From NCBI GenBank assembly GCA_020054965.1, contig JAIMZO010000113.1, forward strand, positions 1 to 5,611: a stretch of DNA of 5,611 nucleotides, given 5' to 3'. Shown here piece by piece: positions 1 through 5,611 of this stretch. Every line of letters begins with the position of its first letter. The stretch's first letter is position 1. Position numbers and translations under genes: made by a program. The stretch comes from Spirochaeta sp. (GTDB taxonomy: Bacteria; Spirochaetota; Spirochaetia; Sphaerochaetales; Sphaerochaetaceae). Under the pieces are notes generated by a model. It was not told the origin of the DNA. It was given only the letters and a program-made list of their open reading frames with translations, and did no database searches.

Positions 1-1
1 G

Positions 2-166
2 AAATTGTTAGGAACTACACTGCTGGATGGAGTAAGCATCCAAGTCAAGGAGACGATGCTCAATCTTCTACTGGGTTTCCTTGTACTTCGTCTGAAGAAG
101 ATACATCCACTGTACTGGATTCTCCTGGGAGCGGTTCTTGGGATTGTTTTGCGCCTCCCTTCGTAA
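2..166 (+). CDS. Probable chromate transporter (CHR) family protein, C-terminal fragment
   Basis: This is an open plus-strand frame that enters from the left edge and stops at TAA (164-166), leaving the last 54 residues of a protein whose start lies outside the window. The translation is a short polar stretch (DGVSIQVKET), then a hydrophobic helix (LNLLLGFLVL), a basic turn with a His-Pro (RLKKIHPLYW) and a final hydrophobic helix (ILLGAVLGIVL) ending in RLPS. This pattern of helix, R/K-rich turn with HP or NP, then a glycine-containing last helix is what I know from the C-terminal end of CHR-family inner-membrane transporters, which export chromate or related anions. The family call rests on this short tail only and was not checked by search; another polytopic membrane protein is possible. 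The frame overlaps the opposite-strand lipoprotein gene by 107 bp with no terminator between them. Confidence 0.58.
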   Translation, partial: KLLGTTLLDGVSIQVKETMLNLLLGFLVLRLKKIHPLYWILLGAVLGIVLRLPS

Positions 167-725
167 GATACTGGACCATATGAGCATACCAACTCCCCTC
201 TCCTTCGATTGAAGCGAGTAAGGCAAATGCATCCTTCTCCATCTGGTGTTCCTGCACCAAGGAGAGGGCAAGTGCTTTTGCCTGTTCCATGAAACCCCAG
301 TTTGCAGCTAGTACAGCTACCTCGAACTTTTCTGCATAGAGCGTCGGATTCAAGCTGAAAATGCTCTGGTATACCCGCAAGGCTTGCTCGTACTGGTTTT
401 GCACTGCCAATGCCTTGGCCTGCAGAAAAAGAAACGAGAGATGGGTAGGGAAGTTCTGGAATGAAGCATTGCTCTTTTCTATCACCTGGCTAACATCACC
501 AAGGTGGAAAAGAGCCAACTGCTCATTGTATTGATAGGAGGCCTGACTGGGGTCGAGAAGTACCGCCTCCTTGTATAACTGCGCAGAAGCCGCATACTCC
601 TGATCCTGGAAAAGCTGGCTTGCCTTTCCCGCTGCCAAGGCTGCCCGTTTCCCACTGCCCATGGAGGTACAGGAGAAGAGGAGCAACATGCAGGACAGCA
701 GCAAGACAGTCAGTATCCTTTGCAT
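60..725 (-). CDS. TPR-repeat lipoprotein
   Basis: The 221-residue product starts with a lipoprotein signal peptide: MQR, a leucine-rich core, and a lipobox LFS-C with the lipidated cysteine at residue 19, followed by TSMGSGKR. It should therefore be anchored to a membrane on the periplasmic side. Residues about 29-165 form three to four TPR-like helical hairpins; AASAQLYKEAVLLDPS and YEQALRVYQSIFSLNPT are typical TPR second helices with the closing Pro. Such proteins usually serve as interaction scaffolds; no partner can be named. From about residue 187 the protein is a polar, low-complexity tail rich in Ser, Glu, Gln and Pro, encoded exactly where the gene overlaps the opposite-strand membrane-protein gene. 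The ATG shares its A with the TGA of the upstream gene (TGATG), and a GGAG lies 5 nt before it, so coupled translation is likely. Confidence 0.85.
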   Translation of the reverse strand: MQRILTVLLLSCMLLLFSCTSMGSGKRAALAAGKASQLFQDQEYAASAQLYKEAVLLDPSQASYQYNEQLALFHLGDVSQVIEKSNASFQNFPTHLSFLFLQAKALAVQNQYEQALRVYQSIFSLNPTLYAEKFEVAVLAANWGFMEQAKALALSLVQEHQMEKDAFALLASIEGEGSWYAHMVQYLTKGGAKQSQEPLPGESSTVDVSSSDEVQGNPVED

Positions 726-1789
726 CAGCGCTCCAGAACCGTCTGTTCTATTTCCCTCACCTGAGCACGATAGAGATTGGTGATGGCAGAACCGTAATCA
801 GCAATAAGCTGGATGATGTTCCTTGGCGTATCGCTGTCATCCATACCGTTGAGTCGGTCTCCTGCATCTCCCAATCCAGGCAGGATATACGCAGCATCGT
901 TGAGTACTGGATCCATCCAGAGCGTATAAACTTCCGCCCCTTGGATGGCTCGGGCGATTCGCAGGGAACCCTTGAGCGCACTGATGACATTGATGAACTT
1001 AACTGACTTGGGCTTCACCCCGTTGTCCTTCAGGTATTTCACAATGGTAACCAGACTCCCCCCGGTTGCATTCATGGGGTCGGCGAAAATCAGATCCTTC
1101 CCGTCAAGTGATTCGAGATTAAAATAGGATGTATCCAGATCAAGAATGTAATCCATATTTGCCTCTTTCTTTGAGTCATCCCGCTTGATCTTGAACAAGG
1201 CAAAAGGGGTGACAAACTTATCAGTGGAGTATTCCTGGATCTCCTTGCTGAGAATCATGCTGGGAAGCAGCGCTCCTCGTAGCATAACACACATGACACT
1301 GTTCTTGATCAAGGAGTCTACGTCTGGGATTCTGTGTACCGCATAGTTCCTGACCGGGCTGGTGACCGGTGTCTTGGTGATGATCGATCGTTTGGTAGGC
1401 AGTGCAGCATCAGCAAATACGTGGGAGAAGAGCATCTCGTATGCACGTTGGATGTAGTAGAGAAATTCCTCATGGCCGGTACTGGGATCGCGAAGTTTTG
1501 CAATCAATCGGCTTGCCTGCCCATGCTGTTCCTGAGGGGTCTCGAATGAGTAGACGTGAATGGAAGGTTCCTCTGCACAGACATCCTTGAGATACCGTCC
1601 AATCTCCTTGGCACTTGCAACCAGCCCTTTGCGGGATTCTTCAAGTCTTCCTACATCGCTTGCCGTCTCGAGCACGGAACAATGATGAAGCGACTGTTTG
1701 TACAGCTCATCAACATGGGCGATTTTATCCTTGTCCGAATCCTTGAGATATCCATCAAGGTCGGTTGCGTGTAATACAATTTTATTCAT
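725..1789 (-). CDS. Divergent uracil phosphoribosyltransferase-like protein with N-terminal extension
   Basis: This is a 354-residue protein whose C-terminal half is a type I phosphoribosyltransferase of the UPRT kind. The PRPP-binding loop DPMNATGGS is at 237-245 and the uracil-binding segment YILPGLGDAGDR at 301-312. Classical UPRT (upp) makes UMP from uracil and PRPP in the cytoplasm and is about 210 residues long. Here about 150 residues precede the catalytic region, with no domain I recognise, and about 40 residues follow the GDR motif where UPRT normally ends. The usual LRAG segment is replaced by LRGALLPS (170-177), and the tail after GDR reads LNGMDD instead of FGT, so substrate specificity may differ. 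The start is set by the AGGAGA ribosome site at 1800-1805; an in-frame TTG at 1810 lies upstream of that site and is rejected. The gene follows the permease gene by 55 bp and may have its own promoter. The stop overlaps the lipoprotein start. Confidence 0.8.
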   Translation of the reverse strand: MNKIVLHATDLDGYLKDSDKDKIAHVDELYKQSLHHCSVLETASDVGRLEESRKGLVASAKEIGRYLKDVCAEEPSIHVYSFETPQEQHGQASRLIAKLRDPSTGHEEFLYYIQRAYEMLFSHVFADAALPTKRSIITKTPVTSPVRNYAVHRIPDVDSLIKNSVMCVMLRGALLPSMILSKEIQEYSTDKFVTPFALFKIKRDDSKKEANMDYILDLDTSYFNLESLDGKDLIFADPMNATGGSLVTIVKYLKDNGVKPKSVKFINVISALKGSLRIARAIQGAEVYTLWMDPVLNDAAYILPGLGDAGDRLNGMDDSDTPRNIIQLIADYGSAITNLYRAQVREIEQTVLER

Positions 1790-1798
1790 GTTGCTATT

Positions 1799-1806
1799 TC
1801 TCCTCA
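1799..1806 (-). promoter_or_regulatory. Ribosome binding site that decides the UPRT-like start
   Basis: On the minus strand TGAGGAGA lies 9-10 nt before the ATG at 1789. It is downstream of the alternative in-frame TTG at 1810, which rules that longer start out. Confidence 0.75.
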
Positions 1807-1819
1807 GCAATGGCCTCTG

Positions 1820-1848
1820 ATTCTACCCCAAGATAGTGAGTCTGTCAC
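1820..1848 (-). promoter_or_regulatory. Candidate internal promoter for the UPRT-like and lipoprotein genes
   Basis: On the minus strand the hexamer GTGACA (1843-1848, five of six matches to the sigma70 -35 consensus) is separated by exactly 17 bp from TAGAAT (1820-1825, five of six matches to the -10 consensus). The -35 contains the TGA stop codon of the permease gene. Transcription would start near 1813, giving a leader of about 24 nt with the ribosome site inside it. This would uncouple the last two genes from the importer. It is a motif match only. Confidence 0.5.
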
Positions 1849-2681
1849 CCCTTTACAGAGCCTGCAGTAACCCCTTTGATGAACTGAGTGCTCATAGCAA
1901 GATAGAGAACAAGGACTGGAATTGCAGAGAGGGTGAGAACCGCCAGTACTTTTGACCAGTCAGTCTGGTATTGTCCAAAGAGACGGGTCACTCCAAGTAG
2001 CAATGTCTTGTGCCGTTCATCATTGATGAAAATCAGGGGAAACCACAGGTCGTTCCAGAATGGGATAAGGTTGTAGATTGCCGTTGTGGCAAGGGCAGGG
2101 CGGATCAGGGGGAGAATCACCAAGGTATAGATTCTTCCGCTGGTGGCACCATCAATGATGGCTGCTTCATAAAGGTCCTCAGGCAGTTCCCTGATGAAGG
2201 TGGTAAGAATGAATACCCCGACAGGAAGTCCCATGGCTACATAGATTGGGGGAAGTGCATAGATGGTGTTGAGTAGTCCAAGAGTCCTTATTATTTCCAG
2301 CAATTTTATTGAGGCTATCTTGATGGGAATCATCATCCCTGCAATAAAAAAGAAATAGATAATCTTTGCAATGCGACTCTTGTAGCGTGCCAATGCATAG
2401 CCGGCAAGACTTGCAAGCAGGGTTACCAGCACAAGAGAGATGGAGACAACAAGAAAACTATTCTTGAAATAGGTCAAGAAATCACCATCCCGAATAACGG
2501 TGGTGTAGTTGGAGAAATTCCAGGTCTTGGGTATCCAAAAAGGGTTCTCATAGATGGTCAAACGTGTCTTGAATGAATTGATCACCAGTGTCCATAAAGG
2601 AAAAAGCACAATGAATGCCCATGATACCAACACAATATGGGAGAGTACATGCCTGTTCTCTTTTCGTAAGGATCCGCTCAT
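1845..2681 (-). CDS. Carbohydrate ABC transporter permease, MalG type
   Basis: This 278-residue inner-membrane protein has the family's usual length and about six transmembrane segments, the first at about residues 12-34. The cytoplasmic EAA loop that docks on the ATPase is clear at 172-195: EAAIIDGA, then nine residues, then LPLIRPAL. Other family marks are FWNDLWFPLIFI (208-219) and the C-terminal FIKGVTAGSVKG. Together with the MalF-type partner it forms the membrane channel of a CUT1-family importer for a sugar or sugar-like solute; the substrate cannot be read from the sequence. Its ATG lies one base after the TGA of the partner gene (TGA-C-ATG), with a GAGGAG site 8 nt upstream inside that gene, so the two are surely cotranscribed and probably translationally coupled. 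Confidence 0.93.
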   Translation of the reverse strand: MSGSLRKENRHVLSHIVLVSWAFIVLFPLWTLVINSFKTRLTIYENPFWIPKTWNFSNYTTVIRDGDFLTYFKNSFLVVSISLVLVTLLASLAGYALARYKSRIAKIIYFFFIAGMMIPIKIASIKLLEIIRTLGLLNTIYALPPIYVAMGLPVGVFILTTFIRELPEDLYEAAIIDGATSGRIYTLVILPLIRPALATTAIYNLIPFWNDLWFPLIFINDERHKTLLLGVTRLFGQYQTDWSKVLAVLTLSAIPVLVLYLAMSTQFIKGVTAGSVKG

Positions 2682-2682
2682 G

Positions 2683-3588
2683 TCAGGAACTCCTCTGTGT
2701 ATTTTTCAGGGTTGGAATGACCAATACCATGAGCAGGAGAAAGGTGATGGTTGCAATGGCAGCTCCCAGCCCTGCATCTGGAATCCCGATAGGATGTTGA
2801 CCTGCAATACCATAACGGTAGAACAGTGTTCCAATAAGATCGGTGGAGTACTCTGGTGCTCCATTTACGTTCTCCATAGCGAAAACGATATCAAATGCAT
2901 TGAAGTTGTTCACAAAGGTAAGCACGGCGATGATTCCGACAACCGGTTTGATAAGGGGAAGCTTGATGTACCAGAATGTTTTCCCATTGCCAGCTCCTTC
3001 AAGTCGTGCTGCCTCCAGCAATTCGGTACTGATGTTTCTCAATGCTGCAACAAACATCATGGTAGGGATACCGAGCCACTGCCAGCAAGAGACAAGTGAG
3101 ACAGCCCAGAGAGCTGTATTGGTATCTCCTAGGTAGGGATGCTTGAGAAACGGCAATCCGATGGAAACGAGGAAATCACCAGCCCATACGGGGCTGAGCA
3201 TCAGTTTCCACAGATAGCCGGTAACCAGAACAGCAAACGTCGTGGGAATGAAGATGATGGTCTGGTATAGATGTCTTCCTTTCATGGTTTCTTGGGTCAG
3301 CAGAACGGCAAAAAAGATACCCAGTCCATTCTGGACAATGAGATGCACAAAAAAGAATTTCCAGGTATTGAAGAAAGCTCCCCAATACCGAGTAGAGATT
3401 TCCGGGTCAGAAAACAGTCGTTTGAAATTATCAAGACCCACAAAGATTCGGGTTGCTTGGCTGTTCCCACTGAAAAAACCCAAACGTAATGAGTCAATGA
3501 GAGGGAATGCCATAAAGACGATATACACAAGCAACGCTGGAGCCAAATAGAGCAACCAGGGAAAATGACGAGCGTGTTTTGGACGCAT
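2683..3588 (-). CDS. Carbohydrate ABC transporter permease, MalF type
   Basis: This 301-residue inner-membrane permease of the CUT1 sugar importer family begins with a short basic N-terminus (MRPKHARH) and a first transmembrane helix at about residues 10-30 (WLLYLAPALLVYIVFMAFPL). The phrase VGLDNFKRLFSDP (50-62) is typical of the periplasmic segment after helix 1. The EAA loop is at 192-214: EAARLEGAG, then NGKTFWYIKLPLIKP. It pairs with the MalG-type protein encoded directly downstream and receives solute from the binding protein encoded upstream. Its ATG has a GAGG six bases before it. A 59-bp gap containing a strong hairpin separates it from the binding-protein gene. No ATP-binding subunit gene is present in the window, so a shared MsmK/UgpC-like ATPase from elsewhere is the likely energiser; that is inference. 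Confidence 0.93.
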   Translation of the reverse strand: MRPKHARHFPWLLYLAPALLVYIVFMAFPLIDSLRLGFFSGNSQATRIFVGLDNFKRLFSDPEISTRYWGAFFNTWKFFFVHLIVQNGLGIFFAVLLTQETMKGRHLYQTIIFIPTTFAVLVTGYLWKLMLSPVWAGDFLVSIGLPFLKHPYLGDTNTALWAVSLVSCWQWLGIPTMMFVAALRNISTELLEAARLEGAGNGKTFWYIKLPLIKPVVGIIAVLTFVNNFNAFDIVFAMENVNGAPEYSTDLIGTLFYRYGIAGQHPIGIPDAGLGAAIATITFLLLMVLVIPTLKNTQRSS

Positions 3589-3603
3589 ATGCTACCTCAG
3601 AGC

Positions 3604-3627
3604 CTTCCCGGGCATGAGCCCGGGAAG
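3604..3627 (-). repeat. Intercistronic hairpin between binding-protein and permease genes
   Basis: Two perfect 10-base arms (CTTCCCGGGC and GCCCGGGAAG) flank a 4-base loop, giving a GC-rich stem-loop. On the minus-strand transcript it is followed by GCTCTGAGG and the permease start, not by a U-run, so it does not look like a complete intrinsic terminator. It lies 20 bases after the binding-protein stop. Such elements in binding-protein operons commonly stop 3' exonucleases and raise the level of the binding protein over the permeases; that role here is inferred. Confidence 0.75.
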
Positions 3628-3647
3628 TTGGATTCTACAACGGAACG

Positions 3648-4880
3648 TTACATCAATGCCCAAACAGAGTCAGCAGCCTGCTTGGCGGTAACATCTCCCT
3701 TCATCACCTTGATAACCGCTTGGTTCATGGGTGCATAGAGATTCATCAGCTTGGGCCACACAAATCGTGCATCAGTTTCCTTTCCTGCATTGAGTGAGAG
3801 GAACTCATTTGCATGAGGATCCTCAAGCTTGATGGGGAAATTGATCATTGGGAAGTATCCACTGGGCAGGTTCTGGCTTGCTGTGGTTGCTCCTTCCTCA
3901 GTGCAGAGCCATGCGAGGAATGCCTTCGCCTCCTCAGGATACTTGGTTGCCCTATTCATGGTGATAGCCATATCGGGGTGGAAGCAGATGGCCGTGTCCT
4001 TTCCCTTTGGAGCAGGGATGGCAAACAGGCCCCATTCAAAGGATGCATCCTTGTAGACACCGGCCGTCCAGCTGCCGTCCACGAACATGACCGCTTTTTG
4101 GCTGTTGAACAGTACCTGGCTGTCATTGTACGTAACGGACTCAAAACCATCAGGACAGTAACGTGCTACATCTGCCATGGCCTGGTAGGCTGCTATAAAG
4201 TTTTCATCATTGAGAGGAAGTTCCCCATTCTCATATTTCACCCGCATGTCGGCCCCTCCGATATAATTGGGGAGCAGACCGAAGAAGAAGGTCTCAAGAA
4301 TATCCCACTCATCAGCCAATCCATTGGCAAGGGGGGTATACCCCCTGTTTTCAAGGGTGTTGCAAAGTGAGAGGAATGATTCCCAGTTGTCTGGAATGGC
4401 AAGTCCTTCCTTCTCGAAAATATCCTTGTTGTAATATACCGCATGGCTCACTGCGGCAAAGGGAACGGCGAACATGGTACCATCATCCATCTGCCATGGG
4501 GCAAGATTGCTTGCGGAGAAGTTATCCATGAGTCCCGGTATATCGGTACAATCGGCAAAATAGCCGGCATTGAACAACTCCTGACCTGCTGCGTAAGAAC
4601 GGGCGTACATCAAATCGGGGCCGGTTCCACTGTCCAGTTGTAGACGCAGGGTAGCGTTGTAGTCTGGCGGGTTTGTCGGCTGGAACCTGATCGTTACCTC
4701 AGGAGCCAGCTTTTTATAGGCAGCAAGCAAGCGATTCATCTGCTCTACGTCATCGGTTCTCCAGGAACCCATGGTGAGCACTACACCATCAGAGGCTTCG
4801 GCCTTTGATCCTTGGGCGGAAACAGGAAGCAATACACAAAGAAGCAACAGCATAGGTAGAAGAACGTGCAATCGTTTCAT
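3648..4880 (-). CDS. Extracellular (periplasmic) sugar-type solute-binding protein
   Basis: This 410-residue protein has a Sec signal peptide: MKRLHV, a leucine-rich core, and a likely signal peptidase I site VSA-QGS after residue 22. The Cys at 15 has no proper lipobox, so a soluble periplasmic protein is likelier than a lipoprotein. The mature part reads as a family 1 binding protein: VVLTMGSW (33-40), the segment DSGTGPDLMYARS (83-95), the hinge-proximal VSHAVYYNKDIFEKEGL (144-160) with PDNWESFL, and DGSWTAGVY (268-276). The C-terminal QAADSVWALM is also typical. It delivers the solute to the two permeases encoded downstream. Many aromatic residues would suit a sugar or glycoside ligand, but the substrate is unknown. 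The start is the ATG with an AAGGAG site six bases upstream; an in-frame TTG 31 codons earlier lies in the promoter and is rejected. Confidence 0.92.
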   Translation of the reverse strand: MKRLHVLLPMLLLLCVLLPVSAQGSKAEASDGVVLTMGSWRTDDVEQMNRLLAAYKKLAPEVTIRFQPTNPPDYNATLRLQLDSGTGPDLMYARSYAAGQELFNAGYFADCTDIPGLMDNFSASNLAPWQMDDGTMFAVPFAAVSHAVYYNKDIFEKEGLAIPDNWESFLSLCNTLENRGYTPLANGLADEWDILETFFFGLLPNYIGGADMRVKYENGELPLNDENFIAAYQAMADVARYCPDGFESVTYNDSQVLFNSQKAVMFVDGSWTAGVYKDASFEWGLFAIPAPKGKDTAICFHPDMAITMNRATKYPEEAKAFLAWLCTEEGATTASQNLPSGYFPMINFPIKLEDPHANEFLSLNAGKETDARFVWPKLMNLYAPMNQAVIKVMKGDVTAKQAADSVWALM

Positions 4881-4885
4881 ACAAT

Positions 4886-4894
4886 ACTCCTTCT
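4886..4894 (-). promoter_or_regulatory. Ribosome binding site that decides the binding-protein start
   Basis: AGAAGGAGT on the minus strand, six bases between GGAG and the ATG at 4880, is the strongest ribosome site in the cluster. It supports the start directly before the signal peptide. Confidence 0.75.
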
Positions 4895-4912
4895 TTAGTG
4901 ATAATTTGTTAT

Positions 4913-4944
4913 AGTATAGCATTAAATAAACGAATGTTTGTAAA
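4913..4944 (-). promoter_or_regulatory. Candidate extended -10 promoter of the importer operon
   Basis: On the minus strand TGCTATACT (the TG at 4920-4921, TATACT at 4913-4918) matches an extended -10 element. The best -35-like hexamer, TTTACA (4939-4944), is 20 bp away, which is too far for a standard promoter, so the extended -10 or an activator would have to compensate. The predicted start is near 4906, giving a leader of about 26 nt. The -35-like hexamer lies within one arm of the inverted repeat. Confidence 0.5.
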
Positions 4945-4962
4945 TTATCTACTTGTTTACAA
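4938..4962. promoter_or_regulatory. Inverted repeat in the divergent region, candidate operator
   Basis: TTGTAAA (4938-4944) and TTTACAA (4956-4962) are perfect 7-base inverted arms 11 bp apart. The right arm is also part of a tighter palindrome, CTTGT-TT-ACAAG (4952-4963). The element overlaps the -35 area of the importer promoter and lies upstream of adk. The position suits a sugar-responsive repressor or activator, but no regulator gene is in the window and I cannot assign a family. Confidence 0.4.
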
Positions 4963-4966
4963 GGGG

Positions 4967-4995
4967 AGGACAAAATAGGGTCTTTGTGGTAGGAT
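4967..4995 (+). promoter_or_regulatory. Weak candidate promoter of adk
   Basis: AGGACA (4967-4972) and TAGGAT (4990-4995) are 17 bp apart, each matching four of six sigma70 consensus bases. The predicted start near 5002 would give a leader of about 23 nt. This is a weak motif match, offered only because the spacing and position fit. Confidence 0.3.
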
Positions 4996-5024
4996 GCAAC
5001 TATTCTTCTGTTGTGAGGTGTAAC

Positions 5025-5611
5025 ATGAATTTAGTTTTTCTCGGCCCTCCGGGTGCCGGTAAGGGGACCATCGCGTCCGAGGCAAAAAACCATTTTGGCA
5101 TTCCCCATATCTCGACCGGCGACCTGTTTCGCAGTCATATCAAAGGGGATACTGAACTAGGCAAGCAGGTGAAAGCTATTTTGGCTGCTGGCGATTTGGT
5201 TCCTGACTCAGTAACCATTGAGATGGTAAAACAGCGTTTCCTTGAATCTGATGCAAAGAATGGTTTCATCCTTGATGGATTCCCACGCACCATTGCCCAG
5301 GCTGACGCACTCGCTGAGATGAAAACGCTTGACGCAGTTGTAAATTTTGTCCTTGACCGGGAGCAGATCGTCAAACGGCTGAGTGGAAGAAGAGTGTGTA
5401 AATCCACAGGAAGAACGTATCATATTCTTTACAATCCACCAAAGGTGGAGGGTATTGATGATGAAACAGGTGAACCTCTCATCCAACGTGATGACGACAA
5501 ACCAGAGGCCATCCTGAATCGCTTGAGTGTCTATGAGCAGCAGACAGAACCCCTTATCGCATACTATCGAGAAAAAGGGCTGCTGGTCGATATCGATGCT
5601 TCCCCGGCTCC
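5025..5611 (+). CDS. adk: Adenylate kinase, 3' end outside the window
   Basis: The enzyme catalyses ATP + AMP to 2 ADP in the cytoplasm and sets the adenylate balance; it is normally essential. The first 195 residues are present and about 15-20 are probably missing at the right edge. Visible marks are the P-loop GPPGAGKGT (7-15), the AMP-binding STGDLFR (30-36), LDGFPRT (83-89) and the long-form LID opening with GRRV (121-124) and including YNPPKVEG (136-143). In the LID, the four positions that hold zinc cysteines in Gram-positive enzymes and His-Ser-Asp-Thr in E. coli are here Cys125, Thr128, Asp145 and Thr148. That makes it a zinc-free, hydrogen-bonded type with a single cysteine. GAGGTG lies four bases before the ATG. 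It is divergent from the importer and functionally unrelated to it as far as can be seen. Confidence 0.95.
   Translation, partial: MNLVFLGPPGAGKGTIASEAKNHFGIPHISTGDLFRSHIKGDTELGKQVKAILAAGDLVPDSVTIEMVKQRFLESDAKNGFILDGFPRTIAQADALAEMKTLDAVVNFVLDREQIVKRLSGRRVCKSTGRTYHILYNPPKVEGIDDETGEPLIQRDDDKPEAILNRLSVYEQQTEPLIAYYREKGLLVDIDASPA

Noticed and set aside
1..64. A possible minus-strand gene starting after the lipoprotein (TTG overlapping its stop, running off the left edge)
   Set aside because: Only about 21 codons are visible, there is no good ribosome site, and the plus strand over the same bases reads as a membrane-protein C-terminus.
1790..1810. A 7-codon extension of the UPRT-like protein starting at TTG
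   Set aside because: The AGGAG ribosome site lies downstream of this TTG and points to the ATG at 1789.
2554..3099. A 181-codon plus-strand open frame across the two permease genes
   Set aside because: It is a shadow of two well supported membrane-protein genes; the product is Cys- and His-rich without any family pattern.
3604..3627. Reading the hairpin as an intrinsic terminator of the binding-protein gene
   Set aside because: No U-run follows on the minus-strand transcript, and the permease genes downstream clearly belong to the same transport system.
3813..4370. A 185-codon plus-strand open frame inside the binding-protein gene
   Set aside because: It is antisense to a clearly coding gene, has no recognisable domain, and its composition follows from the opposite strand.
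4866..4880. Binding protein as a lipoprotein
   Set aside because: The Cys at residue 15 is preceded by Leu residues and lacks a small residue at -1; a VSA-Q signal peptidase I site follows instead.
4881..4973. A 31-codon N-terminal extension of the binding protein starting at a TTG
   Set aside because: The extension would cover the promoter, the operator-like repeat and the ribosome site, and would bury the signal peptide inside the protein.

Overview
The window looks like a chromosomal stretch of a spirochaete, probably a Sphaerochaeta-like anaerobe. This is an inference from three things: moderate GC, a solute-binding protein whose signal peptide ends in the VSA-QGSK style common in that group, and a lipoprotein with a loose spirochaete-type lipobox. 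No marker gene fixes the taxonomy. The window is gene-dense. The largest non-coding gap is the 144-bp divergent region at 4881-5024, so no gene-free stretch exceeds 300 bases.

Layout from left to right. The first 166 bases carry the 3' end of a plus-strand membrane-protein gene, most likely a chromate transporter (CHR) family protein. It converges on, and overlaps by 107 bp, the last gene of a long minus-strand cluster. In transcription order (right to left) that cluster is: a periplasmic sugar-type solute-binding protein (3648-4880), a MalF-type permease (2683-3588), a MalG-type permease (1845-2681), a long divergent uracil phosphoribosyltransferase-like protein (725-1789) and a TPR lipoprotein (60-725). 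Divergently, on the plus strand, lies adk (adenylate kinase), cut by the window end.

The first three cluster genes form a CUT1-family carbohydrate ABC importer without its own ATPase, so a shared ATPase encoded elsewhere is presumably used. A perfect 10-bp hairpin separates the binding-protein cistron from the permeases, and the two permease genes are 1 nt apart. A good sigma70-like promoter spans the malG-type stop codon and could drive the phosphoribosyltransferase and lipoprotein genes separately. Those two genes are translationally coupled by a TGATG overlap. The divergent region holds an extended -10 promoter for the importer and an inverted repeat that could be an operator.

The points most worth a second look are the antisense gene overlap that appears to have created the lipoprotein's C-terminal tail, the unusual architecture of the UPRT-like protein and its pairing with a sugar-type importer, and the adenylate kinase LID, which keeps a single cysteine in an otherwise zinc-free, E. 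coli-like arrangement. No mobile element, CRISPR array, tRNA or rRNA was seen.
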